Below are positions 15,856-22,918 of a stretch of DNA of 23,957 nucleotides, one piece after another. This stretch comes from Gaiellasilicea sp035525905 (GTDB taxonomy: Bacteria > Actinomycetota > Thermoleophilia > Gaiellales > Gaiellaceae), in contig DATLDK010000153.1 in NCBI GenBank assembly GCA_035525905.1, forward strand, positions 1 to 23,957, given 5' to 3'. The first letter of the stretch is position 1; each line of letters begins with the position of its first letter. The position numbers were made by a program, and so were the translations under genes. Below the pieces are notes generated by a model. It was not told the origin of the DNA, did not search any database, and worked only from the letters and a program-made list of their open reading frames with translations.

Positions 15856-16783
15856 GGAGGCGCGTCGGCGGCTCCTCACGGTGGACCACGTCGTCCCGCA
15901 TACGGACGCCGACGGGCTGGCGGCAGGAGCGATCCTGCTGCGCGCCCGCAGCGAGACCGCGAGCGCCGCCGTCCTCCTCGGCCGCGGCGAGACGCCCTTC
16001 GGCCCCGCGCCGCCGCTTCCGCCGGGATCGGCGGCTGTGCTCGACTGGGGCGTGCGGGCGCTCGCGCGTCGGGGAATTCTCGTCGACCACCACGTACCGG
16101 AGGCAGACCCGCGCGAGGACCAGCTGGTCATCTCTGCCTACGCCGAGCGGCCGGAAGTCTCGACGGCGCCGCTCCTGCGACGCCTGCTCCCTGCGCAACC
16201 GGCGTGGCTCGCCGCAGTGGGCGGGTACGGCGATCTCGGCGATGCAGCGTTCGCGTTGAGCGAGTGCTTGGGTGCGCCGCGCGGCGCAGTCCGCCGCCTC
16301 GTCCCGCTCGTGAATGCGCCGCGACGCGTTGCTGGCGGACCCGTTCGCGAAGCGCTCGCGCTCCTCGTCGACAGCCCGACGACTGCTGCGGCGCTCGCTG
16401 ACCCCCGCGTGGCGTTGCTCGAGGAGGCGCGTTGCGAGTGGCGCGCGGAGCTCGAGCGCGTCCGCCGGACGCCGCCGCTGGTGACGGACTCTGTTGCCGT
16501 CATCCGCTTCTCGTCCTCCGCACAGGTGCACCCGCTCGTCGCGGTGCAGTGGCAGCGGCGTCTCGCCCCGCGCGTGATCCTCGCCGCCAACGAGGGCTAC
16601 CTGCCGGGACGCGTCAACTTCTCCGTGCGGGGTGGCAGCACCGATTTGCGGCGCCTGCTGCAAGAGGCGCTACCGGAGGCCCGCGGTGAGTTCGCGCACG
16701 GCCACGACCAGGCGACCGGGGGGAGCCTCGCGCCCGACCAGTTCGAGCTGTTGCTCGAGCGGCTCGGCGTGCGCTCGCCCTGA
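15842..16783 (+). CDS. DHH/DHHA1-family phosphoesterase (RecJ-like)
   Basis: A 313-residue protein with all DHH motifs: HTDADG (20-25), LDWG (67-70), VDHH (81-84) and GGYGDLGD (127-134), which bind two metal ions, and a C-terminal DHHA1 domain with FSVRGGSTD (260-268) and GHDQATGG (287-294). The family includes RecJ exonuclease, nanoRNases and cyclic dinucleotide phosphodiesterases; the size and simple two-domain build resemble short single-strand-specific or nanoRNA/dinucleotide enzymes rather than full RecJ, which has extra OB-type domains. Its ATG lies inside the end of uvsE, so the two are co-translated; a role in trimming DNA after UvsE incision is a reasonable inference. Substrate is not proven by sequence. 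Confidence 0.86.
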   Translation: MSPSEEARRRLLTVDHVVPHTDADGLAAGAILLRARSETASAAVLLGRGETPFGPAPPLPPGSAAVLDWGVRALARRGILVDHHVPEADPREDQLVISAYAERPEVSTAPLLRRLLPAQPAWLAAVGGYGDLGDAAFALSECLGAPRGAVRRLVPLVNAPRRVAGGPVREALALLVDSPTTAAALADPRVALLEEARCEWRAELERVRRTPPLVTDSVAVIRFSSSAQVHPLVAVQWQRRLAPRVILAANEGYLPGRVNFSVRGGSTDLRRLLQEALPEARGEFAHGHDQATGGSLAPDQFELLLERLGVRSP

Positions 16784-16819
16784 CGGCGGCCGAGGCAGGG
16801 CCGGCCGAAGTCATCGGCT

Positions 16820-16825
16820 TATAGT
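16820..16825 (+). promoter_or_regulatory. Putative -10 element (TATAGT)
   Basis: TATAGT lies 22 bases before the GTG of the MDR gene, in the 64-bp gap after the DHH gene. No good -35 hexamer is found at 16-18 bases, so this is weak. Confidence 0.25.
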
Positions 16826-16847
16826 CCGGTGTGATGGGACTCGACCT

Positions 16848-17789
16848 GTGAGAGCAGCGCTGATCGCCGAGCTCGGCGGGCTCCCGGAGCTCGCGGAGCG
16901 ACCGGAGCCCTCGGGCGAGGCGATCTACGAGATCGCAGCCGTGTCCCTCAACCCGATCGACGTCAACGTCGGTGCCGGCCGCTACTTCGGCGGACATCCC
17001 GACTTCCCGTACGTCCCTGGTAGCGAGGGCGTCGGCCGCGCGGAGGACGGTACGCGCGTCTACCTCTTTGGGGACGGCCTCGGGGTCGCCCGCGACGGCC
17101 TGCTGGCTGAGCGCGCGGCCGCGCCCGCCGCCCTCGGGATTCCCCTGCCGGACGGGGTCTCCGACGAGATCGCCGCGTCTTGCGGCATCGCCGGCATGGC
17201 AGGTTGGATGCCCGTGGCCTGGCGCGCTCCGGTGCGGAAGGACGACCGCGTGCTCGTGCTCGGTGCGACGGGCACCGTCGGGCTCGTGGCTCTCCAGGCG
17301 GCCAAGCTCCTCGGTGCCGAGCGTGTCGTCGCGGCCGGGCGGAATCCCGAACGGCTCGAGCGGGCAGCGGAGCTCGGGGCCGACGCGACCGTGAGCCTCG
17401 ACGAGGAAGACCTCGTCGGCGCCTTCAAGGAGGCTGCGGGCGGTGACGGCCCGACTCACATCGTCGACACGCTCTGGGGACCCCCCGCAGCCGCCGCGAT
17501 CCAGTCAGCGGCCCCCGGCTGGCGGCTCGTCCAGATCGGCCAATCCGCCGGCGCCGAGGTGGCACTGGCGTCCGCGTCGATTCGCGGCAAGATGGGTGAG
17601 ATCTACGGCTTCACCGACTTCGCGGTGCCCAAGGACGAATTCCGCGAGCAGTACCTGCGACTCGCCGCGCACGCGGCGGCCGGCGCGATCGTCCTGGACA
17701 TCGTCAGCTACCCGTTGGAGCAAATCGCCGAGGCCTGGCAGCGCCAGGCCGACGGCGCGGCCGCGAAGCTCGTCGTGACGCTGACCTAG
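16848..17789 (+). CDS. Quinone-oxidoreductase-like MDR enzyme (zinc-independent)
   Basis: A 313-residue medium-chain dehydrogenase/reductase. The N-terminal GroES-like domain contains SLNPIDVNVGAGRY (33-46) and PYVPGSEGVGR (54-64), and the Rossmann nucleotide site is LVLGATGTVGLVALQAAKLLGA (136-157), the AxGxxGxxxxQ form of NADPH-dependent quinone reductases. Zinc-binding cysteine and histidine motifs of alcohol dehydrogenases are absent. The family reduces quinones or enoyl groups; substrate is unknown. GTG at 16848 gives VRAALIAELGG, the usual start for the family. It is convergent with the flavin reductase gene, with only 23 bp between the stops, so it need not belong to the biosynthetic operon. 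Confidence 0.87.
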   Translation: MRAALIAELGGLPELAERPEPSGEAIYEIAAVSLNPIDVNVGAGRYFGGHPDFPYVPGSEGVGRAEDGTRVYLFGDGLGVARDGLLAERAAAPAALGIPLPDGVSDEIAASCGIAGMAGWMPVAWRAPVRKDDRVLVLGATGTVGLVALQAAKLLGAERVVAAGRNPERLERAAELGADATVSLDEEDLVGAFKEAAGGDGPTHIVDTLWGPPAAAAIQSAAPGWRLVQIGQSAGAEVALASASIRGKMGEIYGFTDFAVPKDEFREQYLRLAAHAAAGAIVLDIVSYPLEQIAEAWQRQADGAAAKLVVTLT

Positions 17790-17812
17790 CCCCTACGCCG
17801 CCGAGCGAGGGT

Positions 17813-18349
17813 TCAGCGCGGCTCTTGCAGCACCCGATAGCCGCCGCCGTGAAAGAGCAGCGGCTGGGCGTCCGGCGCCACGTCGAGGGCCTGCACCGCA
17901 CCGATGAAGATCACGTGATCGCCGGCGTCGTGGCTCGCGACGAGCGTGCAGTCGAGGTGGCCGGCAACGCCGTCGAGGATCGGGCAGCCCGTCACACCGA
18001 TCTTGTGGGACACGTCGCGGAAGGCGTCCGCGCCGCGGGGTCGGTCCTTGGACGCGAAGAAGCGGGAGATCGGCTCCTGGTCTGCGGCAAGGATGTTGAC
18101 CGCGAACTTCCCGTTGCGTGCGATCACCTCGCTCCCCTCGGTCCCGGCGATCGCACACACGAGCACGAGCGGTGGATCGAGCGAAACGGACGAGAACGAA
18201 TTGGCCGTCATCCCATAGCCGTGCTCGCCGGCGCTCGTCGTGACGACGGTCACGCCGGTCGCGAACGAGCCCAGGACCTGCCGCAGCTCCTGCCCGCTGA
18301 ACTCGGTGCGACCGACCAGCTCTCCAGTCGCCGTCGCCGTCGCCGTCAT
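17813..18349 (-). CDS. Flavin reductase family protein (HpaC-like)
   Basis: A 178-residue FMN-binding split-barrel protein. It shows the family pattern FATGVTVVTT (29-38), YGMTANSFSSVSLDPPLVLV (45-64), then GKFAVNIL and a C-terminal HLDCTLVASHDAGDHVIFIGAV, where the His/Asp/His stretch is typical of NAD(P)H:flavin oxidoreductases that feed reduced flavin to two-component monooxygenases. No partner oxygenase is visible in the window; it could lie past the right edge or elsewhere. The N-terminus contains a short hexameric repeat (GGCGAC-type units, encoding TATATAT). It begins four bases after the stop of the upstream PNPOx/cNMP gene and is the last gene of the biosynthetic operon. Confidence 0.87.
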   Translation of the reverse strand: MTATATATGELVGRTEFSGQELRQVLGSFATGVTVVTTSAGEHGYGMTANSFSSVSLDPPLVLVCAIAGTEGSEVIARNGKFAVNILAADQEPISRFFASKDRPRGADAFRDVSHKIGVTGCPILDGVAGHLDCTLVASHDAGDHVIFIGAVQALDVAPDAQPLLFHGGGYRVLQEPR

Positions 18350-18353
18350 CGGC

Positions 18354-19223
18354 TCAGACGCCGCCTTGCTCCATCCGCTGCTTGATCACCCGGTCGAAGT
18401 CCTCGGTGGCGCCGAGTGACCCCGCGACGAGCTTCTGGAACGTGTCGCGCTGCATGGCCAGGAGCATGACGTCCGTCTCTGCCTTGGCCGTGGCCTCTCG
18501 GGGCGTGTCGCGCAGGATCGCCAGCTCGCCGAAGAACTGCCCGTCGCTCAGCGTCTCGAGCTCGGTCTTGCTTCCGTCCGGCTCCTCGCGCGCCACGCTC
18601 ACCTCGCCCTTGACGATGATGAACATCTTGTCCGCCGGGGCGCCCTGGCGCACGATGATCTCGCCGGCCGAGACGTTGATCGGCTGCAGCTCGCCCGTGA
18701 AGCCGAGCGATGCCTGCCGCGGCAGGCCCGTGAAGACGCTGTACACCTGCTCGCGCTTGAAGTCCAGCCCGAACTCGTCGTCCGTGCGGCCGCTCGCGCT
18801 GTTGTCGATGAACTGGAGCTGCGTCGGAGCGACCCGAAAGAAGGAGATATTGGTGGTCGAGCCCGAGCTCTGCGCCTCCGGGTACTTGTCCGCGAACGCC
18901 CGAACGACGTTGATGATCTCCTCGGAGTTGAGCAGCACCCGGCACTCGCCCGTGCCCTGGACGCCCTTCATCTTCGTCCAGTCCTCGACGTAGTCGTCGA
19001 CCGTGAACGAGACGACCGGGTTCTGCTCGATCTGCTTGGCGGTGGCGGACTCGGGGCGCGCCCAGAAGTAGAGCAGCGGGCCGACGTTGACGTACATGTA
19101 CGTCGCCGCGTGCGGCACACCGGTCGACGAGGCCGTGGCCAGCGTCAGCTTCATGTGCTCGGCGAGATAGTCGAGAACGTGTTGCGGGACGCTTGTCACG
19201 GTGGCTTCCGTCTCGGTGCTCAT
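18354..19223 (-). CDS. PNPOx-like flavin domain fused to cyclic-nucleotide-binding domain
   Basis: A 289-residue two-domain protein. Residues about 12-140 match the pyridoxamine-5'-phosphate-oxidase-like split barrel (LTLATASSTGVPHAATYMYV, then LLYFWARPESATAKQIEQNP and VVSFTVDDY), a fold that binds FMN, F420 or haem. Residues about 165-270 form a cNMP-binding domain with GEIIVRQGAPADKMFIIVKG and a phosphate-binding cassette FGELAILRDTPREATA (231-246) containing the Glu and Arg that contact cyclic nucleotides. There is no DNA-binding helix-turn-helix, so it is not a Crp-type regulator. AGGAG lies just before the ATG, and the gap after the acyl-CoA dehydrogenase gene is 10 bp. A redox enzyme gated by cAMP or a similar nucleotide is plausible but untested. 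Confidence 0.85.
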   Translation of the reverse strand: MSTETEATVTSVPQHVLDYLAEHMKLTLATASSTGVPHAATYMYVNVGPLLYFWARPESATAKQIEQNPVVSFTVDDYVEDWTKMKGVQGTGECRVLLNSEEIINVVRAFADKYPEAQSSGSTTNISFFRVAPTQLQFIDNSASGRTDDEFGLDFKREQVYSVFTGLPRQASLGFTGELQPINVSAGEIIVRQGAPADKMFIIVKGEVSVAREEPDGSKTELETLSDGQFFGELAILRDTPREATAKAETDVMLLAMQRDTFQKLVAGSLGATEDFDRVIKQRMEQGGV

Positions 19224-19233
19224 CGGTCTCCTC

Positions 19234-20397
19234 TCAAAATGACTTCCAACCCGGCCTGATCAGCCCCAGCATCGACGCGATCCTGATGCGCTGCATCTCG
19301 TTCGTGCCCGAGTATATGGGGGCTCCGACCGCCGCCCGGAGCTCCTTCTCCAGGCCCGCTTCGCGCATGTAACCGCGGCCGCCGAAGATCTGCACGGCCG
19401 AGAGCGCCGAGGCCAGGTTGGCCTCGCTCGTGACCAGCTTGGCGATTGCGATCTCGGTGACGACGCTCCGCTTCCGAGCCACCCGCTCGGCCGTGTCGTA
19501 GAGGTGCTTGCGGGCGGTGTCGACACCGATCTTCTGGTCGACGATCTTGCCGGCAATGTACTGGTTCGACGCGATCGGCGCCCCGAACTGCGTGCGCTTC
19601 TTGGCGAAGTCGATGCACTGCTCCAGGCGGCGCTGCATCTCCCCCACCATCATGATGAAGATGCAGAGGATCTCCCAGGTCATCACGTGCTCGAGCATGA
19701 AGAAGGCTCCGCCAGGCTTGCCGATCACGTTCTCCTTGGGCACGCGGCAGTCGGTGAACTCGAGCTCGCCGATCGGGGAGGTGTTCAGCCCCATCTTCGG
19801 AATCGGCTCGCCGACGCGGATGCCGGGCGTGTCGGTCTCGACGACGAAGGCCGTGATACCGGTGGCTCCTGCCTCCGGGTCCGTCGTCGCGTAGACCGTG
19901 ATCACGTCCGCGACCGGGCCGCTCGTGCAGAACGCCTTCTGCCCATTGAGGACATAGGAGTCGCCGTCCTCCGTGGCCGTCGTCGCCATGGCAGTGGCGT
20001 CCGACCCGGCGCCAGGCTCCGAGATCGCGTGCGCGCTCAGGATCGAGCCCTCGATCAGCCGGCGGAGATAGCGATCCTTGAGGTCGTCCGAGCCGAAGCG
20101 CTCGATCGGGATCACCATGCTCACCATCTGGGTCGCGAGCGTGAAGAGCAAACCCGAGTCCCGGCAACCGTAGCCGAGGTGCTCCAGCACGTACGTCATC
20201 GTGAGCGCGTCCTGGCCCTGCCCGCCGTAGGCGGGATCGAAGGGCAGGCCGATGACGCCCGTCTCCCGGATCACGTCCCACTTCTCGCGCGGGAAGACGC
20301 TGTTCGCGTCGTCCTCGATGTGTCCGTCGCTCAGCCGCTCGAAGTACGGCTCGAGGGACTTCCGGAGGGCCTTCTGCTCGTCGGTCCAGCTCGTCAT
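19234..20397 (-). CDS. Acyl-CoA dehydrogenase family flavoenzyme, possibly acting on carrier-bound substrate
   Basis: A 387-residue FAD enzyme. Motifs: YGGQGQDALT (57-66), AHAISEPGAGSDATAM (122-137, FAD/substrate contact), KAFCTSGPVAD (154-164), FAKKRTQFGAPI (264-275) and QIFGGRGYMRE (336-346). At the position of the medium-chain enzyme's catalytic Glu (IYEGT) it has Ser363 (IYSGT). A Glu is instead found in MTWEILCI (Glu242), which by eye aligns with the catalytic Glu of isovaleryl-CoA and long-chain enzymes. Prolyl-carrier-protein dehydrogenases of pyrrole pathways also belong to this superfamily. With a carrier protein and adenylation enzyme in the same operon, desaturation of a carrier-bound aminoacyl group is likely, but CoA esters are possible. 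Its ATG follows the ectC-like stop with no gap. Confidence 0.88.
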   Translation of the reverse strand: MTSWTDEQKALRKSLEPYFERLSDGHIEDDANSVFPREKWDVIRETGVIGLPFDPAYGGQGQDALTMTYVLEHLGYGCRDSGLLFTLATQMVSMVIPIERFGSDDLKDRYLRRLIEGSILSAHAISEPGAGSDATAMATTATEDGDSYVLNGQKAFCTSGPVADVITVYATTDPEAGATGITAFVVETDTPGIRVGEPIPKMGLNTSPIGELEFTDCRVPKENVIGKPGGAFFMLEHVMTWEILCIFIMMVGEMQRRLEQCIDFAKKRTQFGAPIASNQYIAGKIVDQKIGVDTARKHLYDTAERVARKRSVVTEIAIAKLVTSEANLASALSAVQIFGGRGYMREAGLEKELRAAVGAPIYSGTNEMQRIRIASMLGLIRPGWKSF

Positions 20398-20772
20398 CTA
20401 GTAGTGAGAGGGTGATTCCGCGTTGAAGTCGTGGGCCTCGTCACCTTGCAGCGCCGGGGTGAACATGCAGACGAGCCGCATGTCCTCGTTCTCCCCTCCG
20501 AGGAGGTAGTGCGGGTCGCGCTGGTCGAGCGCGTACATGGTCCCCACCTCGATCTGGTGCTCGGTGCCGTCCATCTCGATCACCGAGCCGCTGCCCTCGA
20601 TGCAGTAGCAGGCCTCGAGGTGGTTCTTGTACTCGATCAGCGACTTCGTCCCGGCCTTCACGATCGTGTCGGTGAGCGTGTAACCCATGCCGTCCGCCTC
20701 GAGGAGGAACCGGTGGCTGGTGCCGTTGCCCCACTGGACGTTCTTTACCTCCGAGTGCTTGCGGATGAGCAT
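20398..20772 (-). CDS. Ectoine-synthase-like cupin (EctC family)
   Basis: A 124-residue cupin that matches EctC along its length: VQWGNGTSHRFLLEADGMGY (12-31), YKNHLEACYCIEGSG (48-62), GTMYALDQRDPHYL (77-90), RLVCMFTPALQGDEAHD (99-115). EctC closes the tetrahydropyrimidine ring of ectoine from N-acetyl-diaminobutyrate. Iron-ligand candidates Glu53, Tyr80 and His88, and the conserved Phe104, Glu112 and His114, are kept, so it should be an active cyclase. A perfect AGGAGG sits five bases before the ATG. No ectA, ectB or ectD is nearby; the neighbours are adenylation, carrier-protein and Trp-like enzymes. Cyclodehydration of a different amino compound is the likely role; stress-related ectoine made from imported precursor is the alternative. 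The tail differs from the usual family end. Confidence 0.88.
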   Translation of the reverse strand: MLIRKHSEVKNVQWGNGTSHRFLLEADGMGYTLTDTIVKAGTKSLIEYKNHLEACYCIEGSGSVIEMDGTEHQIEVGTMYALDQRDPHYLLGGENEDMRLVCMFTPALQGDEAHDFNAESPSHY

Positions 20773-20777
20773 CGCTA

Positions 20778-20783
20778 CCTCCT
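20778..20783 (-). promoter_or_regulatory. Strong ribosome binding site of the EctC-like gene
   Basis: AGGAGG lies five bases before the ATG at 20772, in the 28-bp gap after the TrpA-like gene. It is among the best Shine-Dalgarno matches in this operon and separates the gene's translation from the coupled chain upstream. Confidence 0.7.
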
Positions 20784-20800
20784 GATGAGATCGTGTGTGG

Positions 20801-21625
20801 TCATTCGGGCAACCCCGCGCCGGTCAGCTGAGGGGCCGCCCCCAGCTCGACGAGCAGGGCCTGGAAATCTTCGACGACGTCGCGCCCGTTGGCGAGCGCG
20901 TCCGCGACGCAGGCGACGCACGCGCTGCCGACGATTGCCGCATCGGCGCCGACCTCGCCGAGAGCTTCGATGTCGCCACGCGTCTTGACGCCGAAGCCGA
21001 CCGCGATTGGCACGGCCGTGCGCTCGCGCAAGGTCTGGAGCACGGGCTTGAGCGCGCTGTGGTCCGGCGGCCCGACCGTCCCGCTCTTGCCGTAGGCGGA
21101 GACGAGATAGATGTAGGCCGAACCGTTGTCCGCCGCCTCCTCGATCACCGTCGGCTGCGAGCTCGAGTAGCAGGTGGTGACGATCGGCTGGCCGACCTCG
21201 CGCGCGGTCTCGTAGTACGCCGGGCGCAGCCGGGGCGGCATGCCGTGGACGAGCAGGCCGTCGGCGCCCGACGCCTGCACGCGTTCGACGAAATCGCGCA
21301 CGGGCAGGTCCTTCATCGAGTAGCTCCAGTCGGCCAGCAGCGCGATCTTCAAATGCCCCAGTTGCGGACGAACGCTCTCCACGAAGGCGAAGACCGCGTC
21401 GCGGTCGACCCCGTCCGCGAGCGCGCGGTCGGCCGACTCCCGGATGACTGGCCCGTCGCTGGGCGAGTTCGGAAAAGGAACCGCGAGCTCGAGGCAGTCC
21501 ACCTTCAACGCGTCCAGCCGGAGGACGAGCTCTCGGAGCACGTCGAGCGGCGGGTCGCCCGCGTTCAGGAACACCGCCAGCCCGGGACGCCCCGGAGGCG
21601 TCTCTGTGAAGAAGCCGGAGCTCAC
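20801..21625 (-). CDS. TrpA-like protein (tryptophan synthase alpha homologue)
   Basis: A 274-residue TIM-barrel protein. The TrpA active-site motif is recognisable as CLELAVPFPNSPSDGPVIR (44-62): Glu46 and Asp57 match the catalytic Glu49 and Asp60 of the Salmonella enzyme with the same spacing. Phosphate-binding loops VGFGVKTRGD (209-218) and IVGSAC (231-236) are present, and loop 6 reads YLVSAYGKSGTVG instead of the usual YLVSRAGVTG. TrpA splits indole-3-glycerol phosphate to indole and glyceraldehyde-3-phosphate and normally works with TrpB; no trpB is adjacent. It behaves more like the stand-alone indole-glycerol-phosphate lyases of the BX1/IGL type in context, though not necessarily on the same substrate. 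GTG start overlaps the TrpD-like stop (GTGA). It is probably a paralogue recruited to the pathway. Confidence 0.83.
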   Translation of the reverse strand: MSSGFFTETPPGRPGLAVFLNAGDPPLDVLRELVLRLDALKVDCLELAVPFPNSPSDGPVIRESADRALADGVDRDAVFAFVESVRPQLGHLKIALLADWSYSMKDLPVRDFVERVQASGADGLLVHGMPPRLRPAYYETAREVGQPIVTTCYSSSQPTVIEEAADNGSAYIYLVSAYGKSGTVGPPDHSALKPVLQTLRERTAVPIAVGFGVKTRGDIEALGEVGADAAIVGSACVACVADALANGRDVVEDFQALLVELGAAPQLTGAGLPE

Positions 21626-22665
21626 CGGGCGGGAGCTCCGGAGGCGGCCGGGGCACGCATGCGCTCGATCAGCCTTCCCGGCTCGCCGCTGCTCATCGTC
21701 TCGGCCGCGAGCTCGAGTCCTGTCGGCAAGTCCTCGGCGACGCCACCGTTGAGCGCCAGGGCCGCAGCGTTCAGCCTGATGCTCTCGAGCGCCGCAACGG
21801 GCCCGTCGCCGCCGATCAGGGCGAGAAAATGGCTGACGGTGTTGTCGAGATCGTCGACGGGAAGCAGGTCGTCGAACGATCCTGCTCCGAGGCCGAGCTC
21901 ACGCGGGTCCAGCGTGAACTCCTCGTCGCGCTCGCTGTCGTACACGCGACTCTCGGTGATGCTCAGCAGCTCGTCCACGCCCAGGTCGTTCGAGCAGATC
22001 CAGAAGCGCTTGCTGCGATCCTCGGCCACGAGCTGCCGGAACGTCGGCAGCACGGAGTGGTCCGAGACGCCCGTGATCTGCGTCGAGACGGGGTTCGCCG
22101 CCAGGAACGGACCGATCACGTTGAAGAACCGGCCGACCGTCTTCATTCCGAACGGCAGGATGTTCCGCGCCAACAGCCGGAGCTCCTTCGGATAGACGAA
22201 CGGGCCCGCGCAGGCGATGCCGTACGTCTCCAGCATCTCCTCCGTCTGCTCGTACGACCCGGTCTGCTGGATGCCGAGGCGGTCGAGCAGATCGACCGAG
22301 CCGGTTCGGCTCGCATAGGCCCGCGACCCCGTCTTGATCACGCGCGCCCCCATCGCCGCGGCCACGAAGGCCGAGGCCGTGGAGAGGTTGAACGTGCTCG
22401 GCCCACCGCCGGTCCCGACGATGTTCACCGTGGCGCGCGAGGGCGGATCGGGCTGCGGGTTTCGCTCCCTGAGCGAGGCCAGCAGCGTGCTCACCGAGGT
22501 GCCGTCGGGTAGTCGGGACGTCAGCGCGGTCACGACCGCGAGCGCCTCGCCCGGATGGAGCTCGCGGCTCGCGAGCCGGTCCCAGAAGTCGCCCCAGACC
22601 TCGGCTGAGATGGGATAGCTCTGTGTGACCAGAGCCTCCAGTGCCTCCGAGGTCTTACCCGGCAT
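21622..22665 (-). CDS. TrpD-like phosphoribosyltransferase with altered acceptor site
   Basis: A 347-residue protein with the anthranilate phosphoribosyltransferase fold. The PRPP side is recognisable: GTGGGPSTFNLSTASAFVAA (84-103), Lys111, GSVDLLDRLG (122-131), FFNVIGPF (180-187) and the metal-binding Asp-Glu in GVDELLS (229-235). The acceptor side is not standard: the KHGN motif reads KTGS (111-114), the PVRxELGxRT stretch is replaced by PFGMKTVGR (171-179), and the glycine loop is one residue shorter with its Asp missing. These are places where anthranilate contacts lie in known structures, so another amine or azole acceptor is likely. The ATG lies 11 bases inside the carrier-protein gene. 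No trpE, trpC or trpB is adjacent. Length is normal for TrpD. Confidence 0.83.
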   Translation of the reverse strand: MPGKTSEALEALVTQSYPISAEVWGDFWDRLASRELHPGEALAVVTALTSRLPDGTSVSTLLASLRERNPQPDPPSRATVNIVGTGGGPSTFNLSTASAFVAAAMGARVIKTGSRAYASRTGSVDLLDRLGIQQTGSYEQTEEMLETYGIACAGPFVYPKELRLLARNILPFGMKTVGRFFNVIGPFLAANPVSTQITGVSDHSVLPTFRQLVAEDRSKRFWICSNDLGVDELLSITESRVYDSERDEEFTLDPRELGLGAGSFDDLLPVDDLDNTVSHFLALIGGDGPVAALESIRLNAAALALNGGVAEDLPTGLELAAETMSSGEPGRLIERMRAPAASGAPAR

Positions 22666-22918
22666 TCGCCGTGCCACGCGCCTCATCGACAAACGTCTTG
22701 ATGGCGTCCACGGTACGGAAGCTCTCCGGGCCGAGCTGGGAGTCGTCGACACCCACGTCGAACTCGGTCTCCAGCCAGGCGACCACCTGGAGCAGGCCGA
22801 GGCTGTCGACCACGCCCCCGGTCAGGAGATCGAAGTCGGAGTCGAGCTCGTCGACCGAGACATCCGGCATGAACTCGTCGACGATGAACTGTTTGATCTT
22901 TGCGGTGGTTTCATCCAT
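22655..22918 (-). CDS. Stand-alone acyl/peptidyl carrier protein
   Basis: An 87-residue acidic four-helix carrier protein. The phosphopantetheine site is GGVVDSLGLLQVV, with Ser39 as the attachment residue; an upstream Asp-rich stretch (DELDSDFDLLTG) and downstream EFDVGVDDSQL fit the fold. It would hold the activated substrate as a thioester for the other enzymes. It directly follows the adenylation gene with an eight-base overlap, the usual arrangement of an A/T pair such as prolyl-AMP ligase with its carrier or DltA with DltC. AGGAGGTGA, 12 bases before the ATG and inside the adenylation gene, is a near-perfect ribosome binding site. A fatty-acid ACP is less likely given the partner. Confidence 0.92.
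   Translation of the reverse strand: MDETTAKIKQFIVDEFMPDVSVDELDSDFDLLTGGVVDSLGLLQVVAWLETEFDVGVDDSQLGPESFRTVDAIKTFVDEARGTANAG

Noticed and set aside
17790..17812. Bidirectional terminator between the convergent MDR and flavin reductase genes
   Set aside because: Only 23 bases separate the stops and I could not find a stable inverted repeat in or next to them.
18354..19223. A Crp/Fnr-type transcription regulator
   Set aside because: The cNMP-binding domain is C-terminal and no helix-turn-helix follows; the other half is a flavin-type barrel.
20398..20772. Part of a normal ectoine operon
   Set aside because: No ectA, ectB or ectD on either side; the flanking genes are of unrelated function.
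20801..22665. A tryptophan biosynthesis (trp) operon
   Set aside because: Only TrpD-like and TrpA-like genes are present, trpB, trpC and trpE are missing nearby, the TrpD-like acceptor motifs are changed, and the partners are adenylation, carrier and EctC-like genes.
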